This document shows, one piece after another, positions 44,301 through 53,620 of a stretch of DNA of 64,000 nucleotides. This DNA is from Pyxicephalus adspersus (taxonomy: Eukaryota; Chordata; Amphibia; Anura; Pyxicephalidae). Positions within the stretch are counted from its first letter, which is position 1, and every line of letters begins with the position of its first letter. The DNA lies in contig NC_092860.1 of the NCBI RefSeq assembly GCF_032062135.1, positions 66,492,346 to 66,556,345 on the forward strand, written 5' to 3'. The notes below the pieces were generated by a model. The model worked only from the letters and a program-made list of their open reading frames with translations. It was not told where the DNA came from and made no database searches. The position numbers were made by a program, and so were the translations under genes.

Positions 44301-46574
44301 TGGCATCTTCACTAATGCATTTTGGTACATTTATTAGGCTGTGAGTTATATTGATTGATTTTTGTGTAATTGTAATTTTTCCACATAGATGTGAGGTAAG
44401 GAATTCATCAAATGTAGCCACTGATGCAGCAGTAGGTCAAGGATGAAACGGTGCTCAATGATGTGATATAATCAATCAGGCTCCAAAGACCCCTTGGAAC
44501 AGTCTGGGGTCCTTATCTTTTATTTTATTTTTTTATTTAAATCTTTATATGTTCATTTGAAAGAATGATTACGCTATGGTGTAGAATATAGCTAACAACC
44601 CTTTTTTTTTATTTATTTTTTTTTACAGGTTATAGTTCATGTTGGAGTTTCTAGTATGGCAACAATGGTGACACTAGAAAAATGTGGTCACAACCAAGGT
44701 TACCATGGTCTGGATGTTCGCCAATTTTGCCCAGATACAGAATGTTGTGTGGTTGGAGGTCCAGAATGCCTACACTCAGTTATTGACATGGATACCATTT
44801 GCAAAAGAGCAGCAGGAATGGATGTTCAATTTACAGTATCTACAGATGCAGGCAGGTATGGGTCTATTTAACTCAAGTTTTAAAAACTTATTTTTTACCA
44901 GGATTTTCTAAGATTTACTGTATTCAATGCAATTTGCTAAATACACAGGTGAACCTAAAAATAGGGGATTTTATATGGGACCATTAACCAACCTAACCTT
45001 CCAGAAACATACAATGGGTGCCAATATTTTTATTGGAAATGCAAAAATATCTTGGAAATGCACGATGCTCCCTTGGTGGCACAGGACGCCCTCCCAAGAA
45101 GCTGCATTAAAATTTTAAAAGATTACTGGAATTCCTGCACCCAAGAGGTGATGGGAAGATGTTTCCAAAGTATTGCTTTCTAAAACCATGAATCCAAATA
45201 ATGGGACCAGGCATCATTAATATTAGAATAATCTGCAATGCCCTTGACAAAGTTAATTATGAGTCATCACAGACAAAGGTGCTGTTTGCCAAAACACTAT
45301 ACATTTTCTCACAGCAGAGAGGCTTTTACAACATTTGGTACCAAAAGAACACACAAGTCCCTAAGTCCCTGATAAGAACATTACTTCCTGGCAGCCAGGG
45401 CTAATAGTAAGAAGGTTTCTAAATCAATGTGTTCTTCTAAGTCAATCGGGATAACTGACAGTGAGTGTCTTTTCTTTCTACTATATATTAAAGCTTAAAC
45501 TTGAAATGGATCTGGTCCAGGATTGGAAACATTTGCTAACAAATAGGTTTGCTGGATAACTTGGGTTAACTGATGAGCTTTGGAGAGCTTTGATAAATCA
45601 AACCCTTTAAGTTTACAACTAAATAAACTAGTAAAAAAAATCCTTGGTCTAAATTATTTCTCATTGCCAGTGTTTGTTGTTTCTATTCATCTGCTTAAAA
45701 GTATATTCATATAAAGCCTAAAGCCAGTTTCTGAATTGTCCTTTCAGAAAGACTGACATATCACTACTCTTAGGTTAAAAAAATAAAGTATTTTAAGATA
45801 TGGTGGTTGAACAAAAGCCAAGTTCGCCTAGGAGTTGAAAATTGAAAATAGTTTTGTAAAAGGTAGGTATAAATTTAGGTGGCTTTCCCTTTTATATTTA
45901 AACAAATGTTTGCTTTTTTTTGGGGGGGGGGGTCACTGTTTTTAATGCTAATGTGATGTAATCCTATCTTTTTACACTACATTAATTAAAATACAAGTGT
46001 TTACACTCAACACCAACAAAACATGGGACACTAGGAAGTTGGATCAAACTACATGGGGCGTTGGATTGTTGGGGCATAGGGTGAAAAAACTGGACAGGGG
46101 CAGGCATTAGAAAGAAAATAATAGAGGTTCCTGGATATCTATTGCATAAACAATTGAGAACACTAAGTATGTTGTCTTCCCCTATTTTTTTTTTTGACTA
46201 TGTGGCTACAGCTTTCCCCCCACCTGGCTGAAAATTTTACTAAAGAGAGCTCTGTATGTAAACAGTTGGCACACTAGTAAAGTAAATTGCTTATTAGATT
46301 TAAATATGGTTGGTACAGATTTGGTCAGTTACCAACTAACTGGTTGTACCGTATTTGTAATTGGCTGTTTCTTTCTTTTAGATACCTATGTGACTTCACC
46401 TATTATACCTCTTTGTACAAGAGCCAGGGCAAATCTGTGTTCATTCATGTGCCTCCTCTAGGAAAGCCTTATACAGCTTCACAACTGGGCTTCGCTTTAC
46501 AGACTATTATAAATAGTATTCTGGACATGCTGGAGCAATCAGAAGATCAAATCACTTGCCATCAAAATCCCTGA
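32096..46574 (+). CDS. PGPEP1: Pyroglutamyl-peptidase I (five coding exons)
   Basis: This cytosolic omega-peptidase of family C15 removes N-terminal pyroglutamate from peptides. Joining five exons gives 207 codons plus TGA, against 209 residues in human PGPEP1. Recognisable stretches are [18 protein letters not shown] (near residue 9), [36 protein letters not shown] with catalytic Glu85, [16 protein letters not shown] with nucleophile Cys147, and [12 protein letters not shown] with His166. The two-residue shift from human Cys149/His168 comes from a shorter loop after CKRAAGMD. All splice sites are GT-AG and phases (1, 0, 0, 2) keep the frame. It matches PGPEP1 better than the PGPEP1L paralogue, which differs at the Glu motif. 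It appears intact. Confidence 0.97.
32130..33395 (+). other. PGPEP1 intron 1
   Basis: It begins GTAAGT and ends TTTCTGCAG. No transposon was recognised. CpG content falls quickly after the first ~150 bp. Open frames inside have no family resemblance. Confidence 0.85.
33396..33448 (+). CDS. PGPEP1: PGPEP1 coding exon 2
   Basis: A 53-bp exon encoding the end of Gly12 and [17 protein letters not shown] (to residue 29), the conserved N-terminal loop that shapes the pyroglutamate pocket. Acceptor CTGCAG|G, donor CAG|GTTAGT, following intron phase 0. Confidence 0.95.
34347..34463 (+). CDS. PGPEP1: PGPEP1 coding exon 3
   Basis: 39 codons (residues 30-68), including [20 protein letters not shown] and [19 protein letters not shown]. 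Acceptor TTGCAG|GAA, donor GAG|GTGAGT. Intron 3 that follows is 10,165 bp and full of mobile elements. Confidence 0.97.
34870..35015. repeat. SINE-like repeat in PGPEP1 intron 3
   Basis: GATTGTGAGCCCTTTTGTGT, GTGACACCACTATGGACTTT, GTACAGCGCTGTGTAATATG and a GCGCTATATAAATACTG core end in (TAA)n. It is the most complete copy of the repeat also seen at 2755 and, reversed, at 13660. Confidence 0.75.
35330..36660 (-). mobile_element. L2-type LINE relic, antisense in intron 3
   Basis: Read leftwards on the - strand: [16 protein letters not shown] (near 36485), [20 protein letters not shown] (36370-36310), [11 protein letters not shown] (36255), [14 protein letters not shown] (36115-36070), [14 protein letters not shown] (about 36026-35985, the RT catalytic box) and [15 protein letters not shown] (about 35590). 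The order and the [10 protein letters not shown] box are typical of vertebrate L2. Frameshifts throughout; 5'-truncated near 36660. Confidence 0.85.
36675..37004. mobile_element. Foldback MITE, intact copy with two different end foldbacks
   Basis: It starts TAAAGCTGCGTACACACTTC and ends ...GACGTGTGTACGTAGCTTAA. Near the left end is a GTCGTTGGAAAGGATC foldback. In the middle a palindrome GCATGAACGGTGCTG / CAGCACCGTTCATGC is present. At the right are nested palindromes of CATCGTCCG and CCGATAATTGGCC type. It is almost identical, in reverse, to the truncated copy at 15639. It lies in PGPEP1 intron 3. Confidence 0.85.
37628..38930 (-). mobile_element. piggyBac transposon relic sharing its left end with the TTAA elements
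   Basis: TTAA (37624-37627) precedes ACCCCCCTAGCATTCTAATT. The next ~120 bp (for example ATGCAAAAAGTGAT, GGGCCTGTAATTCTTAGG) align with the left ends of copies A, B and E. Internal transposase relics are at 37913-38886. The right end is not recognised, and the element seems lost near 38930. Confidence 0.75.
37913..38886 (-). pseudogene. piggyBac transposase relic
   Basis: Read leftwards in three frames: [20 protein letters not shown] (38839), [20 protein letters not shown] with the first catalytic Asp (38700-38640), [19 protein letters not shown] (38530-38475), [18 protein letters not shown] (38405-38350) and a C-terminal Cys-rich finger ([12 protein letters not shown], then [20 protein letters not shown], 38060-37935). 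The family motif MGGVDxxDQ reads MGGVNRAGQ, so both acidic residues are lost. Frameshifts divide it and the N-terminal third is missing. It is not a host PGBD gene: no splice structure and multiple breaks. Confidence 0.85.
38975..39425. repeat. Tandem repeat of 50-70 bp with an inverted unit
   Basis: Units start AGCAAACACAGAGCAGCATA, continue TGTTTGCATAAAA, then TTTTTAAAAAGTT. Direct units begin near 38981, 39051, 39101, 39163, 39223 and 39260. At about 39275-39365 a unit is inverted (TGCAAACGTGTGCTGCTCTG), and a direct partial unit follows. The inverted part can pair with its neighbours into a long hairpin. Confidence 0.8.
39430..40770. other. Intron 3 stretch with no recognised element
   Basis: Long T-runs lie at 39890-39902, 39950-39965 and 40108-40133. 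Nothing coding is supported. The part at 40140-40700 reads like decayed LINE on one strand, but no motif is firm enough to name. Confidence 0.35.
40771..42176 (-). mobile_element. Tc1-like transposon relic with about 150-bp inverted repeats
   Basis: The right end, read inverted, is CAGTAATGGACAAAGATATT then GCCACCCTTGCATTTATGTC. The left end at 40771 starts at the internal position CTTGCATTTATGTTGGAAAA, so about 30 bp of the outer left repeat are gone. Both arms share ATGTTTATTTCTTTTGTT-like and CCCTCAACCTAATACTTG stretches. A 20-base C-run (41963-41982) interrupts the right arm. Transposase remnants lie between. Confidence 0.85.
40898..41860 (-). pseudogene. Tc1-like transposase relic
   Basis: Read leftwards: the HTH region ([13 protein letters not shown] near 41810), [20 protein letters not shown] (near 41745), [34 protein letters not shown] (near 41610), then after losses [20 protein letters not shown] (41080-41020), which carries the DLNPI box before the catalytic acid position. 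The central catalytic domain is missing and stops are frequent. Confidence 0.8.
42205..42335 (-). repeat. Fragment of the 48302-type MITE interior
   Basis: TAACTCTTAATGACCAAGAC, TTTTGCATATCAAAGCACAG, CTTGCTACAGAAGTTAATAA and CTAGGCTCCATAAA match 48478-48580 in the same orientation, and the MITE at 1700-2267 in reverse. No ends are visible. Confidence 0.75.
42425..43085 (+). mobile_element. Second Tc1-like relic, 3' half
   Basis: A degenerate transposase frame gives [24 protein letters not shown] sequence, with [14 protein letters not shown] at about 42500, then IQSKIYGKN at the place of the family's NPIENLW box. A distinctive 3' arm follows (GTGTTCAATACTTTTTATCT ... GTTGGCGTGTTCAGTACTTA near 43050). 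The 5' half is absent, and a GT microsatellite begins at 43083. Confidence 0.7.
43117..43543 (+). mobile_element. Short mariner-type element with C-terminal transposase remnant
   Basis: CTTCAAAAGTT (43117-43127) and AACTTTTGAAG (43533-43543) are perfect inverted ends. The interior encodes [20 protein letters not shown] (about 43370-43430), which resembles the C-terminus of mariner transposases. At about 430 bp it is an internally deleted copy. Confidence 0.7.
43544..44628 (+). other. End of PGPEP1 intron 3
   Basis: No repeat is firmly recognised. The intron ends with a long pyrimidine tract (44602-44625) and TTTTACAG|G. Open frames at 43545 and 43708 are not supported as exons. Confidence 0.6.
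44629..44855 (+). CDS. PGPEP1: PGPEP1 coding exon 4
   Basis: Residues 69-143 plus two bases of Arg144. It includes [20 protein letters not shown] with catalytic Glu85, [32 protein letters not shown] and STDAG. Acceptor TTTTACAG, donor CAG|GTATGG (weaker than the others), intron phase 2. Frames continuing past 44855 are intronic read-through. Confidence 0.97.
44856..46381 (+). other. PGPEP1 intron 4
   Basis: It starts GTATGGG and ends TTCTTTCTTTTAG. No mobile element was identified with confidence. A G-run is at 45924-45932. Confidence 0.8.
46382..46574 (+). CDS. PGPEP1: PGPEP1 coding exon 5 with stop codon
   Basis: It completes Arg144 and encodes [20 protein letters not shown] with nucleophile Cys147, [16 protein letters not shown] with His166, and the C-terminal helix [20 protein letters not shown] ending at TGA (46572-46574). 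The helix is conserved; the last residues differ from mammals, as is common at this terminus. Confidence 0.97.
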
Positions 46575-46775
46575 CAACAGAGCTACTAAAGGGCGGGGGG
46601 GTGGTAATGATTTGGTTTTCCACTTAAAATGTGTTTGTTTTGACAAGGGTTGTTTAATCCTCTTTAAAAAAAAGTTATCTGCCACCACTGCCACAAGAAC
46701 TAATTAATTGTATCGGCTTTAATGTAAAGGGACAAACGAAGAGCATTTTTTAATATAAATCTGATAAGCTAAAGT

Positions 46776-46781
46776 AATAAA
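46776..46781 (+). terminator. Candidate PGPEP1 poly(A) signal
   Basis: AATAAA 202 bp after the stop codon, followed by a GT-rich patch (CAGGTGTTTTAAG). It would give a short 3' UTR; later signals cannot be excluded. Confidence 0.55.
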
Positions 46782-47230
46782 TCAGGTGTTTTAAGTTTTT
46801 CTACTTTTTAACATACAGCTTTTTTAATTGCCTAGATAGAAAAAAGATCAATCTGGAGAGTAGAGTGCTCTATTTATACAGTGTAACCTTTAAATAACTG
46901 ATGCACACTTATACTATATGCCAGTTTTCAGTGCCTTGTGAATTCCAAAGTGAAGTATTCTAACTTAAGTAGTTCCTAAAATTCTTAAAGGCTTTTCGAC
47001 AGTGTGTATGGCATTATTACAATCGTAAAATGGTTTTCTAAAGGAACTACTGATGGCAGTGTAGATTGTGATTTGATGAAGTGAGAACATTTTTTTTTTC
47101 TCTAAAAAATATCATTTATAATATATATCATTTACTGATAAATGATTTATAATAATATCATTTACTGCCGTCATTACCAGCCTCTGTCCTATCTGCAATT
47201 GCTTGAGGGACCGTGTTTAGACTGAATAGA
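46782..47230. other. Non-coding flank, nothing recognised
   Basis: AT-rich; a short imperfect repeat of ATATCATTTAC occurs at 47107-47168. Confidence 0.4.
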
Positions 47231-47231
47231 A

Positions 47232-47270
47232 TCTGACGCGTTTCGCCACGGATAGGCTTCTTCAGGGATA
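47232..47270 (-). ncRNA. Hammerhead-ribozyme-like motif
   Basis: On the - strand: ATCC, CTGAAGA, AGCC, TATCCGT, GGC, GAAA, CGCGTC, AGAT. The core CUGANGA...GAAA, a GCC/GGC helix and a loopless minimal stem III (ACG/CGU) before the cleavage-type C are present. Stem I pairs at 3 of 4 positions. An extra A before the GCC helix departs from consensus. Confidence 0.5.
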
Positions 47271-47574
47271 AGATGGTTAACAAGCTTAGCAGTCTGTATA
47301 TGTATATAAAGACAGAGTTATTAGTAGAATATACAAAAGCAACATCTTAATACATAATAATTGTATGAGGTACATAATACACAAAAATGTCCATAGTATA
47401 TGATAAAGGTAATTGTATAAGGTACATTCAAAAAAGTTGGTGAATAGTTCTCTAAAAAGATCTAATGATTGGCTTACAATAAAGAAGACCAAATTAAATG
47501 TGTTTTACTTATGTACTGAAGTTTTATTATAATAATTTATATACATATACTGACCGTTAAGCTTGATCACTATA

Positions 47575-47616
47575 TTATCCCTGAAGAAGCCTATCTGTGC
47601 CGAAAAGCGTCGGATT
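47575..47616 (+). ncRNA. Hammerhead-ribozyme-like motif, best stem I
   Basis: ATCC, CTGAAGA, AGCC, TATCTGT, GCC, GAAA, AGCGTC, GGAT. ATCC and GGAT pair perfectly as stem I. The helix II right arm is changed (GCC in place of GGC), so this copy is probably inactive. Confidence 0.45.
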
Positions 47617-48058
47617 TTTTTCAGCGTAAACATGGTCCCCCTCTTTCTTTCCCTCAATTGTTTTGTTGTTAGGAGCACGTATGTATAGTTCCCAATGAAC
47701 CTATATTCTATGTATTGGTAAACAGGTATTGGGTATTTATTTGCATGTATTCACTTTGCATGTGTTTCACTTAATGTGCCTAAATGCATAAGCAATTCTG
47801 TAAATCAAGTTGTGAGCCGCAAACCTTTTCTTTCTTTCTAGTTGATTTACCTGCTATTAGAGGTTTTATTTGCTAATTTAATCAATATTTCAACTTAAAA
47901 TGGTAAATATGGAAATTGGAAGAAGAAAACAAGGAAATGCCTTTTGTGGCAACACTTCAATCAACATGCTTTACTCAGTAATGGACTCTTAAGCTAGACA
48001 TAGTCCATCTGTGCTCAAACACAGTGATTGCATTGGGTCCTAAGGGATTAGTCCCATT

Positions 48059-48096
48059 AGCCCGATGCGTTTCGCCTACTGGCTTCCTCAGGATTT
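48059..48096 (-). ncRNA. Hammerhead-ribozyme-like motif, third copy
   Basis: On the - strand: AATC, CTGAGGA, AGCC, AGTA, GGC, GAAA, CGCATC, GGGC. Helix II GCC/GGC is closed by a 4-base loop. The CGCGTC strand has a G-to-A change (CGCATC). Same family as 47232 and 47575. Confidence 0.45.
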
Positions 48097-48301
48097 TTTT
48101 TTTTTAGACTTACATTGTTCGTTGGTGTTTTAATTATACTAGTGAAGTGAAAGGTGAAAAATCGTACTCTGCTTTCATAGTGTTAGACTTCTTTAAACAG
48201 TCAAGTGTTCTAACCACTTTTAATACTCTGAACTCAGGTGAAATAGCACTATTAAGGAGCCTTTTACTCACAACTAAAGGTACATTTTATAATATATTAT
48301 A

Positions 48302-48739
48302 CAGGTAGTCTGAGTTGAGTTAAGGACATCCGACATATGGACAATTCCTAGATACGAACACTTCCCTGCTCGTTCGTGTGCAAGACAGAGGCTTGATGGG
48401 GGGAGGTAGCTGTGTTTTGCCAAAAATTTCTTCTGCAAGTCCTGCAAACCGCCAAGACGGAGCTCTTCTGTATTATCTTGTAACTCTTTAATGACCAAGA
48501 CAATTTCTGCAGTTGTTTCTTTTTGCATATCAAAGCACAGCTTGCTTTAGAAGTTAATGAATGTCTAGGGCCCATAAACTTTTTTTTTTTGCTTTGTTTG
48601 TGATTAACTCAGTGAGGATTTTATACAGAAACTGACACCACGCTGCCTAATATGTTGAGGCAAACATCTGTCCTAACTGCGTTTAACAACAAGAACAAAC
48701 CTACCGTCCCTATCTTGTATGTAACCCAGGGACTACCTG
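48302..48739. mobile_element. MITE with CAGGTAGTC ends, TA-flanked
   Basis: CAGGTAGTC at the left and GACTACCTG at the right, with TA at 48300-48301 and 48740-48741. The arms are imperfect beyond ~10 bp (right arm CAGGTAGTCCCTGGGTTACA read inverted). The interior is shared with the MITEs at 1700-2267 and 42205-42335. Open frames on the - strand come from this shared interior. Confidence 0.8.
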
Positions 48740-48741
48740 TA

Positions 48742-49739
48742 GTGAAAACTTTTAAAATGTAAGAACATTTAAAGGCAGTTGAACCTTTCCATGCACTTTA
48801 GGTTCTAGCTCTTTTTTTTTTTTTTTTTTTTTTTTATCATTACATTTTAGGTTGGATGCATGTTTGCAGCCCAATACTAAAAATATAGATTATTCCTTAA
48901 TCTGGGGATTGAAATATAGTTGATGGCTGGAAATTTTTAGATACTGGACTGAAATCGTAGTAAGTAATTTAGTATTTATCAAAATAATGTTGCAGACCTA
49001 ATTTTCCTTGTTATGTTTAAATTTTCTTTTTTGCTTAAAGTTTGAGTGGTTAAAAGCCAGGAGGTCAGACAAGGACTTTTAGCCACTGCCAAAATGTTAG
49101 TTTTCTGCTGCACATGGGCTATGAATAATTTCAGTAGAACATTACAAGTTATCTTGCTGTATAAAGGTAATTACATAAAATGCTTTAAAATTGTACTGTG
49201 CACTGTTTTATTGACATTCAAGGTCTTCAAAGATGAAAACTGGTAATCCAAACAGGAATAGTTTAAACTTCTTTAATTAAATCTAACACATTTTACTTTT
49301 GAATTTCAGGAGTACTAATAAATAATGTGTACCTGTGGGAAGAGATTATCCTTCAAATGTTTACCTGCTATAACTGATACCTTCATTTGCCTGCCTGCTC
49401 CACCTATATCTTATGTGATGCTCATGTAGCCTCCTGCACCTGTTTATTACTGTGATTTGTAATGAATGAAGTGATAGGCATCTACGGAGCAAAAGTGGAA
49501 GGGGGCACAGCTGCCAAATATAAAACTGGTTGGTATTTGTATCACAGATTTTTGGGGATGCAATCATGCTATAGAGGGGATAAATCTGAAGGCACCTGGA
49601 GTTGCCTGCTTTTCAAAGCAAAGAGGGGGTTTAAAATGTCACAGGTTTATGATAATTAAACTTTGGTATTGTGTGCAGAGTTAGCTATTGCTTTGTTTTG
49701 TGACAAGGACTAATCCTGTGCATATGCTCTTGCAATCCA
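48742..49739. other. Non-coding stretch, nothing recognised
   Basis: A long T-run at about 48812-48835; the rest shows no gene or bounded repeat. Confidence 0.4.
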
Positions 49740-51440
49740 ACCTGCATTTCCTGTGCTAATGTTACCACTCCACTCACAGATCATCTGCTTAGCATGCTTC
49801 AGCATCACCTGCATCCCTGTAACCATGAATTTTACACCATTCTGGAGTAGATGCTGCAGCCAATCTACTGATTGTTCAGTCCTGTCCTGCCATTGGCTCT
49901 TGGGCTTTTTTTAAACCTCTCCAGTTGCTAGATCTTCAGTGCACTTCCTACCTCTCTGCCAGCTAGTCACTTTTGGATTCTCTGTGTTTGATCCTGGCCT
50001 GTTACCTGACCTTCACCTTGCCTGCTGCCTGCCCTAATATCGGCCTGTTACCTGACCTGACCTTGGCCAGTCCAGCCACTTTGCTGTTTTCCGGCCTCAT
50101 CACCATTCCCAAGCAGAAGTCTTCTGATTCGCGTCACCCCCTGGTGGAGAGAGCCTGGGGACCACTAGGGTCACCGGCCCATCGGGGTTTGCAGGGTGCG
50201 CTGGTTTAGACCGGGGGTCACTTACATTCGGCGCCTCAGGTAATCACGTGTTACCTGCTGGACCTGTAACAGGGATCCAGCCACAATGCAGACTTCTGGG
50301 AATGGCTTACCATTGGATGAACATTGCAAACAAATCTCTGAACATACAATTTCTGTACAGGAAGTTCAGATTGGATTATATTCTCCAGTTGATTATACCC
50401 TGTCTCTGACTAGCACTTCAGCTTCTGTACCCCCATCATCATTTCCTGCACCTGAACTGAAGGTACCTTTACCTGCATACTTCTCTGGATCAAGGCCAGT
50501 TTTGGGCCACCACCGCCAGGGTCGTAGGCCGGTGGAAGAATGTTAGACTTTCAACGGTGGAGTTTTGACACTCCGTGGAACGCCATTGCCGTGCAACACC
50601 AATTTTGCATCGGCTTTTCTGAACAGCTGAAAGATAATTTAGCCTGAGTTGGAATACCAAATTCCTTAAATTAACTCATCTGACTAGCTACTCAAATTGA
50701 CTGGCAGCGTCCGATGGAAAGGGTGGAATTACCTTGTCTGCCGTGGGCTTCCCCTCATGTGCTACCTCTGTACCTGTTCCCACTGAGTCCTGACAACCGA
50801 TTGCACCTCCAGAATCTCCTGAACCAATGCAAGAACATTGGGCCAAGGTGCTTGGGTGTCTCCGTACTCGCAGATTCAATGCTAAACCGGAGAAATGTGA
50901 GTTTGAAAAAGACACTATTCAGTTCCTTCGCCTGAATGTCTCTACGGAAGGGATTTCCATGAATCCTGAATAGGTTTCGACTATCCTGAAAAGGCTGGCC
51001 CCAGTGGACAAGAAAGGAGTCCAAGGATTTTTAAGCTTCGCCAATTTCTACAGGAAATTCATCAATAACTTCTCTGCCATTGTCTCTCCTCTAACCAAGC
51101 TCTCAGGTTACTTTTTTTTTCTGGTCAGAAGACGTGTAGGAGGCTTTTAAGAAGCTGAAACAGCTCTTTATCTCAGCACCCATCCTTAGGCATTCTGTTG
51201 CCTTGGAAGTAGATGCCTCTAAGATCACAGTAGGCCCAGTTCTATCTCTGCGCTTTGGGCCAAAGTGTTTTCTGAGCCCCATCTCATTTTCACGGAAGCC
51301 AATTACTTGCTATTAATACTGCTTTCGAGGAATGGTGCTACCTGCTGGAAGGAGCACATCACCCAGGCCTGGTCTTTACAGACCATGAGAACCTTGAGTA
51401 CCTGAGAACAGCCAAACGCCCTAAACTTATACAAGGATCA
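49740..51440 (+). mobile_element. Ty3/gypsy LTR-retrotransposon relic
   Basis: The left part (about 49760-50280) has the repeated CCTGTTACCTGACC-type sequence I associate with vertebrate gypsy LTR/leader regions. A gag start at 50286 (MQTSGNGLPLDEHCKQ, later PELKVPLPAYFSGS) is followed by a large loss. Polymerase pieces then appear at about 50880-51350: EGISMNPE, FLSFANFYRKFINNFSA and APILRHSVALEVDASKI (RT thumb to RNase H). Frameshifts and stops occur throughout. No integrase or 3' LTR is seen, so it is long dead. Confidence 0.75.
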
Positions 51441-53620
51441 CTGGGGAATTCGGTTAATATGTGAGATATATATTGACAATTGGGAGGGATAACAGTAAAA
51501 ATACCTTTTTTAAATACAGACCGGAACTGTGATTTTAAATTTCTGGTATGCACCTACTTTAAAATAACTTAAAAAAAACTTTGATAATGCAAAATTGAAA
51601 TTGGGAAAATAACTTGGACAAGTATTTGTGTAATTGAATGTATCATTTGTGTTCTCTAGATCTACTGAGGAAGGGGACTGGGGTTCAGCTAAAAGTGTAG
51701 AGATCATTGTGACCATTATACCGAATAGAGCTCCCAGTATATCGGTGTTATATACCTACATAATGACAAGGTTTTTATTTGTCAATAAATGATATTTTAA
51801 TAGGATGCTTCTTTAATAGGATGCTGTGGGATAAGCAGTACATTGCAGCTCTCTTATTGCCCCTGTGGACCTGTTTATGAAGGAAAGTAGGCAAGTCAGA
51901 ATATTATATAGTATAGAATGGTATGCAGTATGTATAGTATACAGCACAGAATGATATATTATTAGTATATATGTAATATAAAATAGCATACAATAAAGAG
52001 AGAAAGTATAGTAAAGGATGATATATACTAAGTATAAGACCTAGTATAGGATAGAATATATTAGAGGATGGTATGGAGGAAGAATAATATATAGTATATA
52101 GTGGACAATGGTATGTAGTAGGTATAAGGACATATGGTAGGGCTCATGCATGTTGTTATCCTGGGAAGAGATGGCCATAGAATGAATTATAGGAAGAAGG
52201 CACACTGGTTTACTTCTAATATATCAAGGTGTTTCACATGTTTTTGCAAATGTATGCAACAGGAATCTTCCTGTTTTACCCTTCATATATGTATCTTTCT
52301 CATCATATTACACTGTGCCATATTCAGAACAGAGCTAAGTTCATTCCAATTGAATGCTATGGTTGATGATGATGTTTAATTTTAGTCAGTATAAATGTAT
52401 TGAAGGCAATAGTTTATATTCCAGCCTTTTTAAGGTTTTAAATATAGAATACATGTCCTAGAAAAGAAGTGGAACAGTATCCAGCCTTGGGTTAGAAAAC
52501 TGTTTTATTAACTGATACATAACCTAGAATGGGAATAAAACTTCAGTTGGTCTCCCTAAATATTATTATGTAGATCCAATGTGTGCAGCGTTTTGTAGTG
52601 AAGGTTGCAGTGTAGAGCATCAACCCTCCGTTACAAACTGTGAAAACCTTTTCTAGTCATTTTAAATATTCCGAGAAATAAAAATAGGTACTGTTGCTAA
52701 CATTTTGTCACCAATTTATTTTATTGCGTTTATATTAAGCCTAACTCTAGAAAAAAATTGAATGTGAAATGTGTCTAACTACCTCCTCAGTTTGTATATT
52801 TATGTTTTTATGCACCCTACTTTTGGCAGTGCCTTCAGATTTCCGCTTCAGATCTTTCTGTCAATGTATGGACTATATGTATAATTACTGCCAGTTCAGA
52901 AGTGAATATGCATGCAGGTATTGTAGAGACTCTACCTCTTTTGCTAAAAGGCATAAATTATCTAGATTGCAGTGGTTGGTAAATAACCTATTAAAATAGT
53001 GACAACTTACTACTTTTGTAGTAATTTGTGATGTATGTCACATAATTGTGTTGTTTTAAATTTATACATTATTGTCTTTTATTAAATGATAACATTAAAT
53101 ATGTGCGGGGGACCTGAATGTCTTTTCTGTCTTGTAGTTATCTGAATCTATGCATGTGTAAAAATGCAACACTTTAGAGAACTTCTTTATGGTGTACCTG
53201 CTTGGTTAAATTTGTTAAGCCTTCCATTGGAATTTGTGCAGTCTGCAGTGCAACAGGCCCCCTGAAAAGCCTTTTTGGAACTTTTTTGCAAAGCAGAGTA
53301 ACTCGTATATTCAATGTATTTTGGTTAGAATATTATCGGCTTTGAACAGAATTTTGGTAATAACATTCTAGTGTTACAGTGTGCTACTTTTTGGCGCTGT
53401 TAAACAAATACATTGTAGTACCACTAATTCAAAATGAGGGCATTTGGACACTTTGGCGCTGATGGATTTTAAGTATTTTAAAATATGTCTATAGTAGAGG
53501 TTCCCCTACTGTAATAATTTTAGTTCAAACATAAGAAGGAAAATATGTGTTTCCCAAAAAACATCAGTAGTTTAGGAACAATTATGGTTTCATATTCAAA
53601 AGCCAGAACTACTAGACTAA
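51441..53620. other. Non-coding stretch, mostly unrecognised
   Basis: A degenerate run of TATAGTATAGAATGATAT-like words occupies about 51900-52125. The rest shows no bounded element or supported coding exon. Confidence 0.4.

Noticed and set aside
44684..44987. Alternative frames overlapping PGPEP1 exon 4
   Set aside because: They are shadows in other phases; only the phase continuing into exon 5 matches PGPEP1.
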